Position numbers and translations under genes: made by a program. A DNA stretch of 64,000 bases from Serripes groenlandicus. Its lineage: Eukaryota > Mollusca > Bivalvia > Cardiida > Cardiidae. Under the pieces are notes generated by a model. The model had not been told where the DNA came from. It worked only from the letters and a program-made list of their open reading frames with translations, and did not search any database. Positions 1 through 12,870 of the stretch are shown here, in pieces. The stretch is taken from NCBI GenBank assembly GCA_031761405.1, contig JASEVX010000003.1, positions 140,601,762 through 140,665,761 on the forward strand, read 5' to 3'. How positions within the stretch are numbered: the first letter of the stretch is position 1; each line of letters opens with the position of its first letter.

Positions 1-770
1 GAAAACTTAAAAAATCTTCTCCTCCGAAAGTGTTTAGTCGATTTTCAAATAATGTTGTAGAAATGTTTCTTCGGTCATCCTCTATCAGATTCCTTCAAGT
101 CATGTTGATTGGTCGGAAACATGGCCGCCAGAGGACGGTGCTATTTTGACTTATATGGCAATATACCGATTTTCAAATAATTTTGTAGAAATGTTCCTAG
201 GGTAACTGTCTATAAGGTTAATTGAAGCAATGTTGATTGGTCGAAAAACAATGCCGCCAGGGGGTAGGGCTATTTTGCCTCATATGGCTTTAGTGAAAAC
301 TTAAATTATCTTCTCCTCCGAAAGTGTCAGGCCGATTTTCAATTTATTTTGTAGAAATGTTTATTAGATTCCTTCAAGCTATGTTGATTGGTTGAAAAAC
401 ATGGTCACCAGGGGGCAGAGCTGTTTTGCCTTATATGGATATAGTGAAAACTTAAAAAGTCTTCTCCAACGAAAGTATCTGGCCGATTTTGAAATAATTG
501 TGTAGAAGTGTTACTAGGGTGACACTCTCTATCAAATTCCACAAAGCCATGTCGATTGATCTTAAAATATATCTACCAGGGGGCGAGGCTATTAGCCTTA
601 TATTGGCTTTAGTGAAAACTTTAAAAATCTTCTCCTCCTGAACCATTTGGACGAGTTTTAAATAATTGTGAAGAAATGTTCATTGGGTGACACTCTACGA
701 GATTCTTTCAAACCATTGTGATTGGTCAAAACACATGGCTACCAAGGGGCGGGGCTGTTAGAGGATTTAT
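1..770 (-). repeat. Pearl-like satellite array (about 5 units of 150-170 bp)
   Basis: Units share TTGATTGGTCGAAAAACATG, the Cys-like GC-rich core CCAGGGGGCGGGGC and AAACTTAAA. They are the reverse complement of the units at 17.8-18.9 kb. The array is cut by the window start, and units drift more towards 770. Confidence 0.8.
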
Positions 771-773
771 TTT

Positions 774-1720
774 TTGCCTAATGGTAGTGGAGTGATACTG
801 CTCCTCTTAGGTCTCTTGTCACAATCTTTTCAACTCCATTCACTAATTATACTTTTATTTTTCAGAGATTTATCATATTTTTCTCTTTCAATTTTTCAAA
901 GTGGTTTGTTACAGATTTGTCGTATGTGGGAAAGGGTTTTAATCAAAGTGGACGGGGTTGTCGTAGGAAATAGAGAATTAATTGCAAGTGTGCAAGTTTT
1001 TCTTTTCGTAAAGTGTTTTTGCGTGTTGTCTACGTTTAAGGTTTTACCTTCAGAAAAGCTATTGGCTGTTGGTGGGTGGCAATTTATTGCATTCCTTTTG
1101 GTAACTTTTGAACACATGAACTGTTTTTCTTATATCATCATGGATCTTTACTTGTTATTTCATGTCTTGCCATGTTATTTTTTTTCTTATGTTGTATTTC
1201 ACTATTTTTGACAGTGAATTTTGTATTGTGTAAGTGAGATTTATTCTAAGAAATACTGGCTTTGTATACAGTACCAGTTAACCATTTCTGTAAAAAAACT
1301 AAACTAATATATATAGAAGTAATACTATCAACTTTGAAAGAGTTAAACCAGTTTATCAAAGTCTATGTAAGACAGATAAAATTAAAGTATAGTCGGCGTC
1401 ATATTGATTGCATTTTGCAAAACAAGTTTTACATTTTTCAACAATTTTTCTTTTCTACAATAGTCGTCATAATTATCAGACATTGGCCCTTTTAATAAAA
1501 CCTTCCAAAAATATTGTGAAGTGTTAATCATTTTTCTTTAGGACATATTATATCTCTTCACTTGAACATAAATGAAAATAACCTTGACCTATATTTGAAC
1601 TCTTTATTATTTCATCGACCTTGACCTACAGTAATCAATTTTCGGCAGTTTTATTTTAAAGGTCCCATGTAGATATTCTTGGATCTCTATCCTAAGAAGT
1701 ATGTTTGTGTACATATCCAT
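774..1720. other. No gene seen; MITE half-site and LINE-like debris
   Basis: A fragment of the TTAA-flanked MITE (ATGTGGGAAAGGGTT at about 925) lies here. The rest is AT-rich with no motif I can support. A 145-codon plus-strand frame (774-1211) is judged chance. Confidence 0.5.
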
Positions 1721-1914
1721 TCAGTTGTATAATTGGGTTTGCTTTGTGTTATGCTACATGATCTGTTTGGTTCTCCCTCAGGAAATACTGGTACATGTAT
1801 AGATATCAAATTTATTGTACACAGTGGGATATATTTTGAAAATATTTTATTTTATAACATAACGCGACCTATAGATACTAAAATATTTGAAAGGGGACAC
1901 ATTCTATATTTGGC

Positions 1915-2545
1915 TTCCTAGCATATTTAGACAATTTATCTTTTATAAGATTTTGGAATAGACTACTGCAGATAGATGATACCAGATCAATAAAATGCGT
2001 TCTTTTTAATCATGACTATATAATATGTGAGAGTAACAGTTGTAGTAATTTAAAAACCGTTTTGACAAAGATCGGCTTACTAGATTATTACACAAATAAG
2101 CTTATTATTGGGATGGATGTAGCCGAGGAAAATATAAAACATCATTTTATCGCTGAATGGTCTACAAGTGTACAACTGACCCCAAAATTAACAACTCAAT
2201 GTATTGAAAAACGAACGTTCTTTACTAGCCTAACTTAGATGTGGAATTTTACCGTTAAGGATAGAGACAGGTCGATATATTGGGCAACCAGTACAATCTC
2301 GTACCTGTTTACTCCGTAACTGTTCAGATATAGAGACAGAAACACATTTTGTGAGTGTATGTGCTTTTTACAGGGGAGATTATGATCTGACATATTTAGG
2401 GATATTATCGATAAAGACGATTTTAAACAATTATCACCAGAGCACAGGCTGTGTTACTTAATGAAGAATCATGTCAGAAAACTGTCCAAACATATTGTTA
2501 AAGCGTATTCCTTCAGACGGAGATCCATTTATTCTAGCCATTGAG
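1915..2545 (+). pseudogene. Decayed non-LTR reverse transcriptase C-terminal fragment
   Basis: Translation across frameshifts gives FWNRLLQIDDTRSIK, then GLLDYYTNKLIIGMD and IKHHFIAEWSTSVQL. A damaged zinc-knuckle region (CLL.NCSDIETETHF ... C) and DDFKQLSPEHRLCYLMKN follow. This matches the C-terminal part of the LINE at 35.4-36.7 kb in layout but is more decayed. An ATTC-rich microsatellite follows (about 2610-2740). Confidence 0.7.
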
Positions 2546-2559
2546 AAATCAACATGCTT

Positions 2560-5500
2560 ATTGTTAACTTTGACATATTTTTCTGTAAATATTACAATAC
2601 ATCACAGTACAATTCATTCTTTCACTCATTCGTTCAATATTCATTCATTCATTCATTTATACATATATTCATACGTTTGTTCGTCCATCCGTCCGGTCAT
2701 TCATTCATTCACTAACTCAATCATTATATTTTGTTTAGTTTGTTTACTTCAATGTTAATATGACATACTATATTATGATGGGCTTTCTTTACCTATCGTT
2801 TCTGTAAAGAATTCTTTGTGTTACTGTTCCTTTCCGGAAAGGGCGTAAATCGCTGTTGCGAAAGGAAACATTTTTATGAAACACGTACCCATTTAACAGT
2901 GAACAAAAAGTTCTTGAATATAGTATAAGTATGATTAGGGTCATGCAATCGAAATCGGGCACGTAATTGGTATGTACATTGTCTTCTTTGTACCAGGAAA
3001 CATGCCAACGACATGAGCGACTCAGTGCTGTGTACTTATGTAGATAAATGTGTTTATTAGGTGAAACGGTGAAATGTATTCACTGTGAAAATATATCTTT
3101 TTCTTAACAGTGACATATAGGCCGATGGGGACGGGTGTTTTCCCATTATTATATTTGTTGATACGTTTGTTTTGTTATACACATGTCACTATAATGAAAG
3201 ATTTACTAACTTACTTACTTACTTATAGGAATCAATAACTTAGCATTTACTTCCATTCTCCATGCCGCACAATGTTTTTAACTTTTCAATAACTATATAT
3301 ACTTTCATTTAAAGACTTTTTTCGGTTATGCTTTCAAAGTAGCCTGCTGCAGATTTGCTGTATATGGGAAAGGTTTAAGTTTTTAAAGACAATCTTCGAA
3401 ATAGGGCAAAAAAGTAACGATTAAAACAACCAAAACTCGCACACAATATATTTAATTGAATAGAGTGTGTTTACTGCCGAGAACTTGAAAATAACCTTTT
3501 CCCGAATACAACAAATCTGCTTCAGGCATTTATTATAGAATATAATTGAGTTATTACTGTTTATAGAAAATGTTTTTGCAAATGTTTGAGCAATTCCTCC
3601 TTTTGCAACACGATTTTAAAAATGTGTCTGCTGCAGATGCATACAAAATGCCTCTGCATTTACAAGAAAAAGTTAAACTGATGTATATATAAGTAGTATA
3701 TGCGTCTCTTTGGGTATAATCAAACGGGCGCTATTTTGTTGACCTAGTTGCTGTTTATAGTATCACATTTACAAAAAAGGATTGACACAAGAGCGGAGCA
3801 CCATTTTGTTGACCTAGTTAGAATATCTCATTTGCATATAAGGATTGAGCGACCATTTTTTAATCCCGTGTGATGCGCAATGTCCCGAAACTGTGAATCT
3901 ATTTATAAAATCATTTATATATGTATAAGTTATTTTTAGAATTATGGAACTTTAACTATGGAGCAAGTGTTCAGAATCACCCTTCAGGTGAAACCACCAA
4001 CGATTTGTCTCCAACCTTCTACCAATATACTCTAGCGGACATTCTGCATTGGTTCCCTCGAATCTAAAGGCGAAGAAATTCGACCGAACATTTGCTTCAT
4101 TGTTTCGGGACACCGTACATGTTACATCTATCCGACACGATAAATCGCTTTTGTATGTCGTATAGCCGAAGCACGCAATCAAACATGTATGGCAAAGCAA
4201 TACATTTAACATCTTACCTCTACGACGTCCAGAGCTCAAATGACAGATGCGTATGTTCTAATATTTTACACACGATCTATCCTTTGTCTTGTTATTTCGC
4301 AATCACCATCGGATATTTCATCAGAAACACACCAGGTGTAAAAACATGTAAAAAATAATCTCCTTAAAATTCGTCATACTGTCTGCGTCTGTTGACAAAA
4401 GCCGGATATGCGGATCATACCCTTTGAAGTGTCAAAATTAAACTCCTTAAAAGTCGTCCTACTATCTGCGTCTGTTGATATAGTACCGGATATGTGAACA
4501 AATACCCCATTGACATGTTACAAATTAATCTCCTTACGGATGTACTGAACTTAAAAGTGGAATTTTTATAAAATTTAACTTTTGTTGTAACATTGTTCTT
4601 CTGAAAGTTGGATGTATGGATGACAAATGGTATGTTGTTGTGCTTAATTTCACACTAGATTCATTTGCAAATTACCAATACTTGAAATATGAAATGCTAA
4701 TTGTTTGTTTTCTTGTGGTTTAAATCTCATTCTCAAGTTATTTTATCCATGAAATAAGGACGAAAGCACATTTATAATATTTAACTATTTCTGAAACTTC
4801 TTCAGATTATTGCAATAACTATCATTTATCAATATTTAAAATGAAAATGATATGTCACTGAGCAAACTTTTAAGGTTTTTTTGTCTATTTTCACTTTACC
4901 TCGCTTATCTAAAAAATAGTAAAATATGAATATATACTCATTTATTTTTCAAAAATATCTTCAATAGTCATTAAAGTATTCCAATATTTTCAAAAGCATG
5001 TGATACTATACAAATTCTAGATAAAAAATTATATTCATGGATTTCAAAATATTCTTTTTACCCAGCTATTATATAATCAAGCCTGGAGTCTGGACAGCGC
5101 TTGGAAGGCTCACAAAAGAAATTAGCTCTTTCTCTCAAACAAATTTAATCCACTATGTTTTAAAAATCATATTTTTATTGACAACATAACCGGAAGAGTT
5201 AAAACAAATGTTACATTTTTTTTTTATATATATCCACTTCACAGTACATCCTTAAAAGTCGTCATAACACCTGCAACGAAAGCGTTTTAACTTGCCTGGG
5301 TATAACCCTTTACAATGCTGCTCAAAAGTTTACCCCTCATGATGAAAGATCACAAAGTTTTTTATTATGTCTAAACTTTTACTTAAAAAGTGTCACTGTA
5401 GAGGTGCACGACTTTACCAAATTGATCAGATTCTAAATATACTTGGAAAAGAAGCCTGTAAAAGCAGTCAAATCAGGTTTTGACGATTTTTGTAACCAAT

Positions 5501-6260
5501 CACGCTTAAACTTTTTCGCTTGATGCTACCAACTGATAGAGGACAAAAACATCTTTCATTTAAATCAGGGGTTGTTGGTTCACTATTCAGCCGTTTTCGA
5601 GTTATGTAATATGAGATATTTGTAAACCTCATATTCTTCGTATAGGACATATCTTTGGAAAGATCTCGTCACGTCCTTTTCATAGCTGAAATATGGACCT
5701 ACGACTAACCGTTCTCTAGTTATACCAGTTTAAAGTTTGAGTCAAGTGTTCCGTAACGTCCCATACAATTTGAAATATTGATTAAAAAGTTTGAAATTGC
5801 TACAATCTTGGTATCGTTGGAAAGCTCTGGAAACAATCTATTAGACCATATCTTGCTTAGTTCTGAACACTTTTGATGTCATCCGAAAGCTCCCATCGAG
5901 ATATGAGTATATCCGAATTTGAAAGATCTCCGATTAATGTTTTCATGAAAGTGTACTTTAAATAAGCAGTGCAATGGTTAAAACAAAAAAACAAAAATAA
6001 ATGAATACAATGTCTTTAATTTCATTATATTATCATGTATTGTAGTTCGCAGAATCAAAATATCTAACACTAATTATTTTACGTTCGTTCAACGACCCAC
6101 CCATTTGTATTTTTTCCACCACGTATTATCCTTCATGATTAGTTTTCAGCTTCCCTTCGGCCATCCGCTGAAAATGTCGTGTCCACATATCTACTTTGTC
6201 CATCGTCGCCGTAAGTCAAGTACACAGAGAGTGATAGTAATACCCTTATCTATTATCTGT
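2560..6260. other. No gene seen; low-complexity and minor repeats
   Basis: The stretch contains ATTC and TTAC microsatellites (about 2610-2740 and 3205-3228) and a MITE half (about 3340-3380). A paired word GTTGACCTAGTT occurs at 3738 and 3808, and there is an 83-bp tandem pair (4350-4530). No coding evidence beyond short chance frames. Confidence 0.5.
4350..4535. repeat. 83-bp tandem repeat, about 2.3 units
   Basis: The word CTCCTTAAAA.TCGTC..ACT followed by CTGCGTCTGTTGA appears at about 4360 and 4442. A partial third unit starts at about 4526, and a distant relative lies at 5249. Confidence 0.65.
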
Positions 6261-6268
6261 ATATTCCA

Positions 6269-6302
6269 CCCCCCCCCCCCCCCCGCCCCCCCCCCCCCCC
6301 CC
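6269..6302. repeat. Poly-C tract
   Basis: A run of 34 bases, all C except one G (6285). Its length is likely to be unreliable in the assembly. Confidence 0.95.
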
Positions 6303-7146
6303 TTACAGCATATCTTCATCATCACTGTCGTCGCTATCATCGTTCTCCGACTTCAATATACCTTTTATTAAATAACGGTGTTTCTGAACGGATGACTTTA
6401 TGGCCTGTTTTAGTATCATTCCCTCAGACACGAGTTCACGCGATCCATGACACGTTGGTGAATGACTCCGTGGCCCAATTGGAATGTGTGGAGAAGCAGT
6501 TGTCTATACATACGTAAGACATGTTTAGTGTCTTCCGCCTCCATTTTTTATTCTGACTTTTTCTTCGTGTCGTCAATGAACATTCCATCTCCCTCATATT
6601 TTTCCTCTTTCTGTCTCCAAGATTTTTCATTATTGGTCGAAGCTTTACGGAACATGACTCCAAACACTTTGTGTTCTTCGCTGTCTTTATCCTCTACCTC
6701 TTCTTCCCTATGGTCAATAGCGATATCCAACGTTTTAATGGAGGCGTTTCCGCGTGATCGTTTAACGTGATTTTGTAAAGAATAAACGCCGCCACACACG
6801 ATACAGCATTCGTCGCAAACGGGCATGTCTAGACTGTTATCAGACTCGAGGTTTGAATCACTCTTTATGTACTCTACCGGGCTGTTCCTTATAACTTTCC
6901 TAACTGAATATCCTCGCTGATCATACGATGGAGTATCCCTTATGTACTTGTGTTTAGCTACTGATACATTCTGTTTAAAAATGTTTGGTCTAAGTCGCAA
7001 GGTGTAGAGGCTTGAAGATCAATAATGAGACGTCCATATGGCTTTTCGGTGGCGTTTCGATATACATTCATAAAACCGTGACTATTTGTAGGGTATAATA
7101 TTAAGCTGGAGCTGGGAAGTCTGCTGACCATGACAAGGCTATACAT
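6303..7146 (-). pseudogene. C2H2-finger multicopy family protein, frameshifted (mobile-element associated)
   Basis: Three frames read as one decayed protein. First, VYRNATEKPYGRLIIDLQAST (about 7070-7005). Then the 150-residue open frame 7000-6548 with a single zinc-finger-like CIVCGGVYSLQNHVKR and an acidic KVFGVMFRKASTNNEKSW stretch. Then YRQLLLHTFQLGHGVIHQRV and ELVSEGMILKQAIKSS (6519-6340), ending in an acidic SENDDSDDSDDEDML tail and a stop at 6303. I recognise the arrangement as a family repeated in mollusc and other invertebrate genomes, of uncertain function. Confidence 0.55.
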
Positions 7147-7595
7147 TTGTGCATGTCAGTATTGTTCTGCATCATTCCCTACTCACTTTGTACATAGTTT
7201 TCAAAATTTAGTGATTACATATATGCAGAAACATATTAAACAGATTCCATAAAAAGTGATAGTTTGACTCTTGTTCTGCTCTATGCATAGATATGTCATG
7301 GTTTGGATAATTGTTAAATATATATGGGAGAAGTACTGACCAAGACAAGCCTGCACATGTGTGCATGTCAGTATTATTCTGCATCTTTCTCTACCATTTG
7401 TGTACATGTATATTGTTTAGAGGTAAGGCAGTACATATATATAAGCACAATAAGCACATTTTATGAAAAGCAGTTATATTTATAATTGAACAATTTTACT
7501 GCTGTTAACTTATAAAGAAAACATATGTGTATCATGTTAGCATATTTCTTAAACCCTATCATTATAAAATACATTAAAGTGTTATTTAATGGAAA

Positions 7596-7911
7596 ATGGG
7601 TAGATGTGTCGTGGCATTTTGTGACAATACGTCAGTCTCGGGGATTGGAATGTTCTTGTTTGCGACTGAACCCGGTTTAATTAAGAAATGGTGCGAGAAT
7701 ATCAACAGAAAAGAAATCGGCCAGCGAACCTTTTAACTTGTGGACCAACACTAAATATAGTACACTTTGTAACATTCATTTTGAAGAAAACAAATTCAAA
7801 ATCAGTCGAACATTTGTTGAAAAGCTTAGGTATAAACCCGGAAAACTCCAACTGGAACCGCATGAACACTTTTTCAAAGACCTGAAGATTCTCGCAAAAA
7901 GATCCACGTAG
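7596..7911 (+). pseudogene. THAP-type zinc finger gene fragment, frameshifted
   Basis: The start MGRCVVAFCDN has the N-terminal Cys pair. It is followed by LIKKWCENINR with the invariant Trp, then, one frame over, LCNIHFEENKF with the CxxH pair and KLRYKPGKLQLEPHEHFF. This is a full THAP DNA-binding domain of about 90 residues broken by one frameshift in a T run near 7731. THAP domains occur in P-element-type transposases and in host factors. Nothing downstream of the domain is recognisable. Confidence 0.75.
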
Positions 7912-8352
7912 GAGAATATTTTGTTTCGTAAATTTAAATATCATCGTAACATCTTACGGGACTGAACTATGGTTTGATCTGATATCTAGTAATTTATTAT
8001 CTCTTGCCGGGAGTATACTGCCACAATCAAGACATTAACATTAGAGTTTAAAAGAGTAAGAAAGTCGGAATAGTCATTTTATGAATATGTTGTTAAAATG
8101 GTCATGTTTTCCTCTTCCATTATGTTTTCAAACCTGTGTGAAATTGATTATAATAACCATGTTTTTTGTAATGTAACATTGTTATGTCAGATCTGGCAAA
8201 TTCTGAAAACAGTCTGCGTAAATGAGAAAATCTTTCATGTTTTTTTTTATTTGTCCAAACTCCTTATTTTTTTCTATTTTTTGCTTTTTGAGGTAATCAC
8301 GCAATCTTACTAAAGTATTCTCTATCTCGCTTTGATCTCATCTCCACACCAC

Positions 8353-8353
<1 letters not shown>

Positions 8354-8431
<78 letters not shown>
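8354..8431. repeat. (CT)n microsatellite
   Basis: An uninterrupted CT dinucleotide repeat of about 39 units. Confidence 0.97.
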
Positions 8432-8437
<6 letters not shown>

Positions 8438-8559
8438 GTATGTTTGCTTTAACTAGTCTGTTTCTCCAGTACAAATGAACTGCATAGGACAAAATATGGA
8501 AATTCTCTTAAAGTAATCATTTAACTGTTGAATTGATTTGAAAACATAGTGACAAAAAG

Positions 8560-8980
8560 AAAGATTGCTCATTATGTTCAATTCCTCCTTTGGTCACAGG
8601 GTTTTCAAAGTCTACTGCATCAGAGAGCATCAATGTGTGGGAAAGGGTTAATTGCTTGATCCTTCATGGTCTTTATGGACTTGTGTATAAAATTGTGTGT
8701 ATATGCCAACGCCAATTAGTGAATGACAGACATGACTGCGACATGTGGTATATCACCTAACATCTGTAAACGCAATATTATCAAATAAAACCCTTACCCT
8801 TCATACCAGTGTTGAAATTCCCTCTTCCCTAATAATGACTAGAGCCAAAAAAACATAATTTCATTGTTTGCTAATTATTGAATCTTTGATGAAATATACA
8901 AAAATAGAAGTGTGTTCGATTTGTTTCACCCTTTCCCATATATAATAATTTTGCAGCAGACAACTTTCAAAACATCCACA
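8560..8980. mobile_element. TTAA-flanked MITE copies (piggyBac-like), partial
   Basis: A right end (TTTTCAAAGTCTACTGCATCAG ... TGTGTGGGAAAGGGTTAA) lies at about 8600-8656. A left end (ACCCTTTCCCATATATA ... GCAGCAGAC) lies at about 8930-8965. They belong to the family best preserved at 20065-20292. Confidence 0.6.
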
Positions 8981-9404
8981 CACAAAAATGAAATATAGTA
9001 ATTTCATTATAATCACTGTTGTTTTTGTTTCGTTTTGAAACAGAACTTTGGAAAGTCTTCTGCATAGTGAAAGTAATAACACCAAATATTAACATTTTTT
9101 AATCTGTTTTAGATAAGCAAATAATAACATCTTGATTTGATTCTTTGAAATGAAGACAAAAACACTTGGACATGTTTAATTTATTTTTTAATAGAGATTG
9201 GAGATTTGAGCTGTCAAAAGTAATTGTGTCCTCGTTTACCTAATGTCGTTTTCTTTGAAAATATGTTATGAAATTTGGAAGTATATGAGTGTTTATACCC
9301 AATTGAAAACAATGTAGCAAAAGTCTCATTCAAATGATGTATTTAGATTTAGAAAAGTACAAGTGTATTACATACAATAGCGAGTTTCGGAAACTATAGA
9401 CTTG

Positions 9405-9500
9405 AGTTTTATTAGGGTTTTACGCCGCTTTCAACATTATTTTAGTAATATCATGGCAATAGTTCACTCATTCATGATCCATGGGTAACCAAACCAGTAC
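9405..9500 (-). mobile_element. SINE 3' end
   Basis: TTTTACGCCGCTTTCAACAT followed by GTAATATCATGGC is the 3' core shared by the tRNA-derived SINEs elsewhere in the window. The tRNA head is missing. Confidence 0.6.
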
Positions 9501-10654
9501 CAGGCTAGACCACTTCATATTTCGTTTCGATGAGTTGTTCTTCGGGGGTATCTTAGAATATATCTTACGAACAGTGAATACTCTGAGTGTTCTACTCATT
9601 CGGGTAGAATATCCAGAGTGTTCACAAATAATCTCACCCAATAACTTACTCCGTGTTTTGGGCTTGGAACGTGAATGCATGTAATTGTACTCATTGTATA
9701 TATTCAGGTCTATTCATGAACGTGTCTGCACATGTGCAAGAATATATAATATCATGTTTCTGTACATGTATTGATGTATATGTGCTTTCTCAATCAACTT
9801 TACGTAATGAATGATGTTTGCGTAAATATGTTAAATATTCAATATTGGTAATGTTTGTGTTGTTCAATGTTTGTGTCAACTTTCTCTGTCAACTTCGTAT
9901 TGTTTTTTTGTACTTTGTACTATCTTCGATGATCGGAGGAAATAAAGATATCATAATAATAATAATACAGGTAGTAAGGTATGACCAAGGTTAGAGTTCT
10001 GGACGACACAAATAAGCAGACAGGCAGAACTATATGTATACAGAGTTTGGTGTTAATAATCTTGTGTAACATAGTTTCCTATCAGACATATATGGATATT
10101 GATATTGATTTATAGTTAATACAAAATAGAGGATAACACTGAATTCAATTTTGTTTATTCAAAATATCTGGCCGCTGGCCGATAACACTCATACTTAAAA
10201 TACTTACATGGAGAGGAGTGGAAATAGCAGTATATTATAAATCACATACAGTAAGACAGATACATGTATATAGCATATATATGCCTAGTCTGGAGTTACC
10301 TCCGCAAACCATTACATTAAAGGTCAGATGGAAGCAATTAATTTTCCATAGGTGACCATTATATCATTTTGGATTATGGCTCTTTCCAAATAATTCAAAT
10401 AACCCTGAAACATATATGCAATTAAAGTTCATTCTTAAAACTACAAAAAAAAAAAAAAAAAAAATCACATGTTTCTTTTTTTTTCTTTCGCTATGACGTC
10501 AAATCAAAGGTAACCCTTATCCCGCAGTGAATGAAATTTACTTTAAATCTCAGTAAATACATACTGTCCTGATAATAGCCCTTAAGCTGTCAATATATCT
10601 AAAAGCAAACAATGTTTGGTTACAAATCAGTCAGAGGGTATTCAACTTTATTAA

Positions 10655-11825
10655 AACAAGACCTCGGGCTGAGGGTGTCTCGCCCTTCTAAGAAAATCAG
10701 ATATTAAATGGTATCACTATGCAAAAAGAAAGTAAAGTTGATAAATGATGTCCCATGACGAAACAATACATCTGACAAAGTTTTAGAAAAATTCAAGCAG
10801 GGGTTGCTGATATAAGAAAGGTTAAGTTTTGAGGTTAAGTTACCTAAGGAAGGTAAAGTTCTGCACAATTATGACCTTGACCCTGAAAATTTTGACATTG
10901 ACAGATGTCCCATGACCAAACAATACATCTGACAAAGTTTCAGAAAAATTCAAGAAGAGGTTGCTGAGATATAAGAAAGGTTAAGTTTTGAGGTTAAGTT
11001 ACCTAACGAAGGTCAAGTTCTGCACAATTATGACATTGACCCTGAAAATTTTGACGTTGACAGATATCCCATGACCAAACAATACATCTGACAAAGTTTC
11101 AGAAAAATTCCAGCAGGGGTTGCTGAGATATAAGAAAGGGTCAAGTTCTGCACAATTATGACCTTGACCCTGAAAATTATGACGTTGACAGATGTATCAT
11201 GACCAAACAATACATCTGACAATGTTTCAGAAAAATTCAAGCAGGGGCTGCTGAGATATAAGAAAGGTTAAGTTTGGAGGTTAAGTTACCTAACAAAGAT
11301 CAAGTTCTGCACAATTATGACATTGACCCTGAACATTTTGACGTTGACAGATGTCCCATGACCAAACAATACATCTGACAAAGTTTCAGAAACATTCAAG
11401 CAGAGGTTGCTGAGATATAAGAAAGGTTAAGTTTTGAGGTTAAGTTACCTAACAAAGGTCAAGTTCTGCACAAGTATGACCTTGACCCTGAACATTTTGA
11501 TGTTGACAGATGTCCCATGACCAAACAATACATCTGACAAAGTTTCAGAAAAATTCAAGCAGAGGTTGCTGAGATATAAGAAAGGTTAAGTTTTGAGGTT
11601 AAGTTACCTAACGAAGGTCAAGTTCTGCACAATTATGACCTTGACCCTGAACATTTTGATGTTGACAGATGTCCCATGACCAAACAATACAGCTAACAAA
11701 GTTTCAGAAAAATTCAAGAAGGGGTTGCCGAGATATAGCTATTTGTAAAAGCGGCCGCCGTCGCCGTCGCCGTCGCCGGAAAAGTGACTGCTATGTCTTC
11801 CACTATCGTGGGCGAGACAAAAACA
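10655..11825 (+). mobile_element. Satellite-carrying element, family 2 (158-bp array)
   Basis: The head ACAAGACCTCGGGCTGAGG holds a small palindrome (CCTC/GAGG) and is followed by GTCTCGCCC (10677-10685). The tail carries the exact complement GGGCGAGAC (11810-11818) and then AAAA. Between them lie seven tandem units of about 158 bp (one short of 130) and a GCCGTC trinucleotide run (about 11750-11777). The layout is the same as in the GCTCACCT family, with different sequence. Confidence 0.65.
10690..11740 (+). repeat. 158-bp tandem array, about 7 units
   Basis: Units start near 10751, 10909, 11067, 11197, 11355, 11514 and 11673, counted at CCATGACCAAACAATACATC. Most units contain TGACCTTGACCCTGA, which includes the nuclear-receptor half-site TGACCTTGA. 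Confidence 0.88.
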
Positions 11826-11829
11826 CAAC

Positions 11830-12330
11830 TTTCAACAAAATCATTATTGTCCAATGGGAGACCACTTCAGTCCTATGGATTCATCTGGACAAAATTGTCT
11901 GCCCGATCCGAATTGCTAACCTTTAACATTATAGAGTCAGGTATACACCAATAATTGCGTTGATCTTTGAACATGGTGAAGCAAGCAAAAGGCTATAGAG
12001 GCGATCTATTATGCCACATGTTATGGACAAACCGGTTAATCTTTCAAACTGTGAAACTCGTTTGCTTCATTATGAATGTATTGAATCAAAACATCAAGTT
12101 GTAATTGTCCATTGTATAGCTAACGAAAATTAGTTTTATATCAAATAATAATTTGGAAGGATTTGTGCGGGGTTTTGGGGTGATTTTGGTACATACTGAC
12201 ATACAAAGAGGTAGAGTTAGTCTATGAATTTCAATATTATGATTTAAAATAAACAAATAACGACTATCAACAATAAATATAAGATATTCACATCAATTTC
12301 CATACTACAGGGTATACAAGATATTTAAAG
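11830..12330. other. No gene seen
   Basis: Flank of the satellite element. No feature I can support apart from AT-rich sequence. Confidence 0.5.
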
Positions 12331-12339
12331 GATACTCTT

Positions 12340-12555
12340 TCTAACCATTTCCCACATATAGACTCATTTTGACGTTATTTGAAAACAGTGTGTCAAAAGA
12401 TGTAATGGCAATAACTCCTTTTGCTACAATATTTTCAAATCTGTACAATAACTTTATGTTTATTTATATAGAGTTAATTAGAGTTTCCATATTTTGCCTA
12501 CATGTTTCTAAAGTCGTCTGCATAAATGTTATTGTATGTGGGAAATATACAATGT
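12340..12555. mobile_element. TTAA-type MITE copy
   Basis: AACCATTTCCCACATATAGAC at the left and CTAAAGTCGTCTGCATAAAT...GTATGTGGGAAA at the right are inverted relatives. The centre is CAGTGTGTCAAAAGATG / TCCTTTTGCTACAATATTTTC. Confidence 0.6.
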
Positions 12556-12684
12556 TCATTAGCCTCCATGTCACGCAGTGGGTAATTATAGTCAATTTGA
12601 CCGATAGTTGGTTTCATAAAACATTCCTATTCTCTAAATATAGATGCATACGTAGGAATATCTTTTCGAAACTCCTGGTAAAAT

Positions 12685-12870
12685 ACTCTTTAACCCTTTC
12701 TTATATACAACAACTTACAGCAGACGACATTTAGTCAAACATATGATAGGTCTCTAGAAACGAAAGCATAATTATTTAATAGAGTTGAAAACATTGTGGC
12801 AAAAGGAGAAATTGCCACATTGATGGCAACAGTCTTCTGCTACAGAGGCGTCAGAAAGCGTTTGTATATT
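12685..12870. mobile_element. TTAA-type MITE copy
   Basis: The left end is TTAACCCTTTC at 12689 with ACAGCAGACGAC. The centre carries ATTGTGGCAAAAGGAGAAAT. The right end CTTCTGCTACAGAGGCGTCAG is decayed. Confidence 0.6.

Noticed and set aside
774..1211. 145-codon plus-strand frame with hydrophobic segments
   Set aside because: Overlaps a MITE half, has biased T-rich codons (Phe/Leu/Ser), no recognisable domain, and the complementary strand is also open.
6105..6371. Plus-strand frame with a poly-proline run
   Set aside because: Created by the poly-C tract; it overlaps the C2H2-family pseudogene on the other strand.
10690..11740. CRISPR-like array
   Set aside because: The units are continuous 158-bp tandem copies without unique spacers, in a eukaryotic setting.
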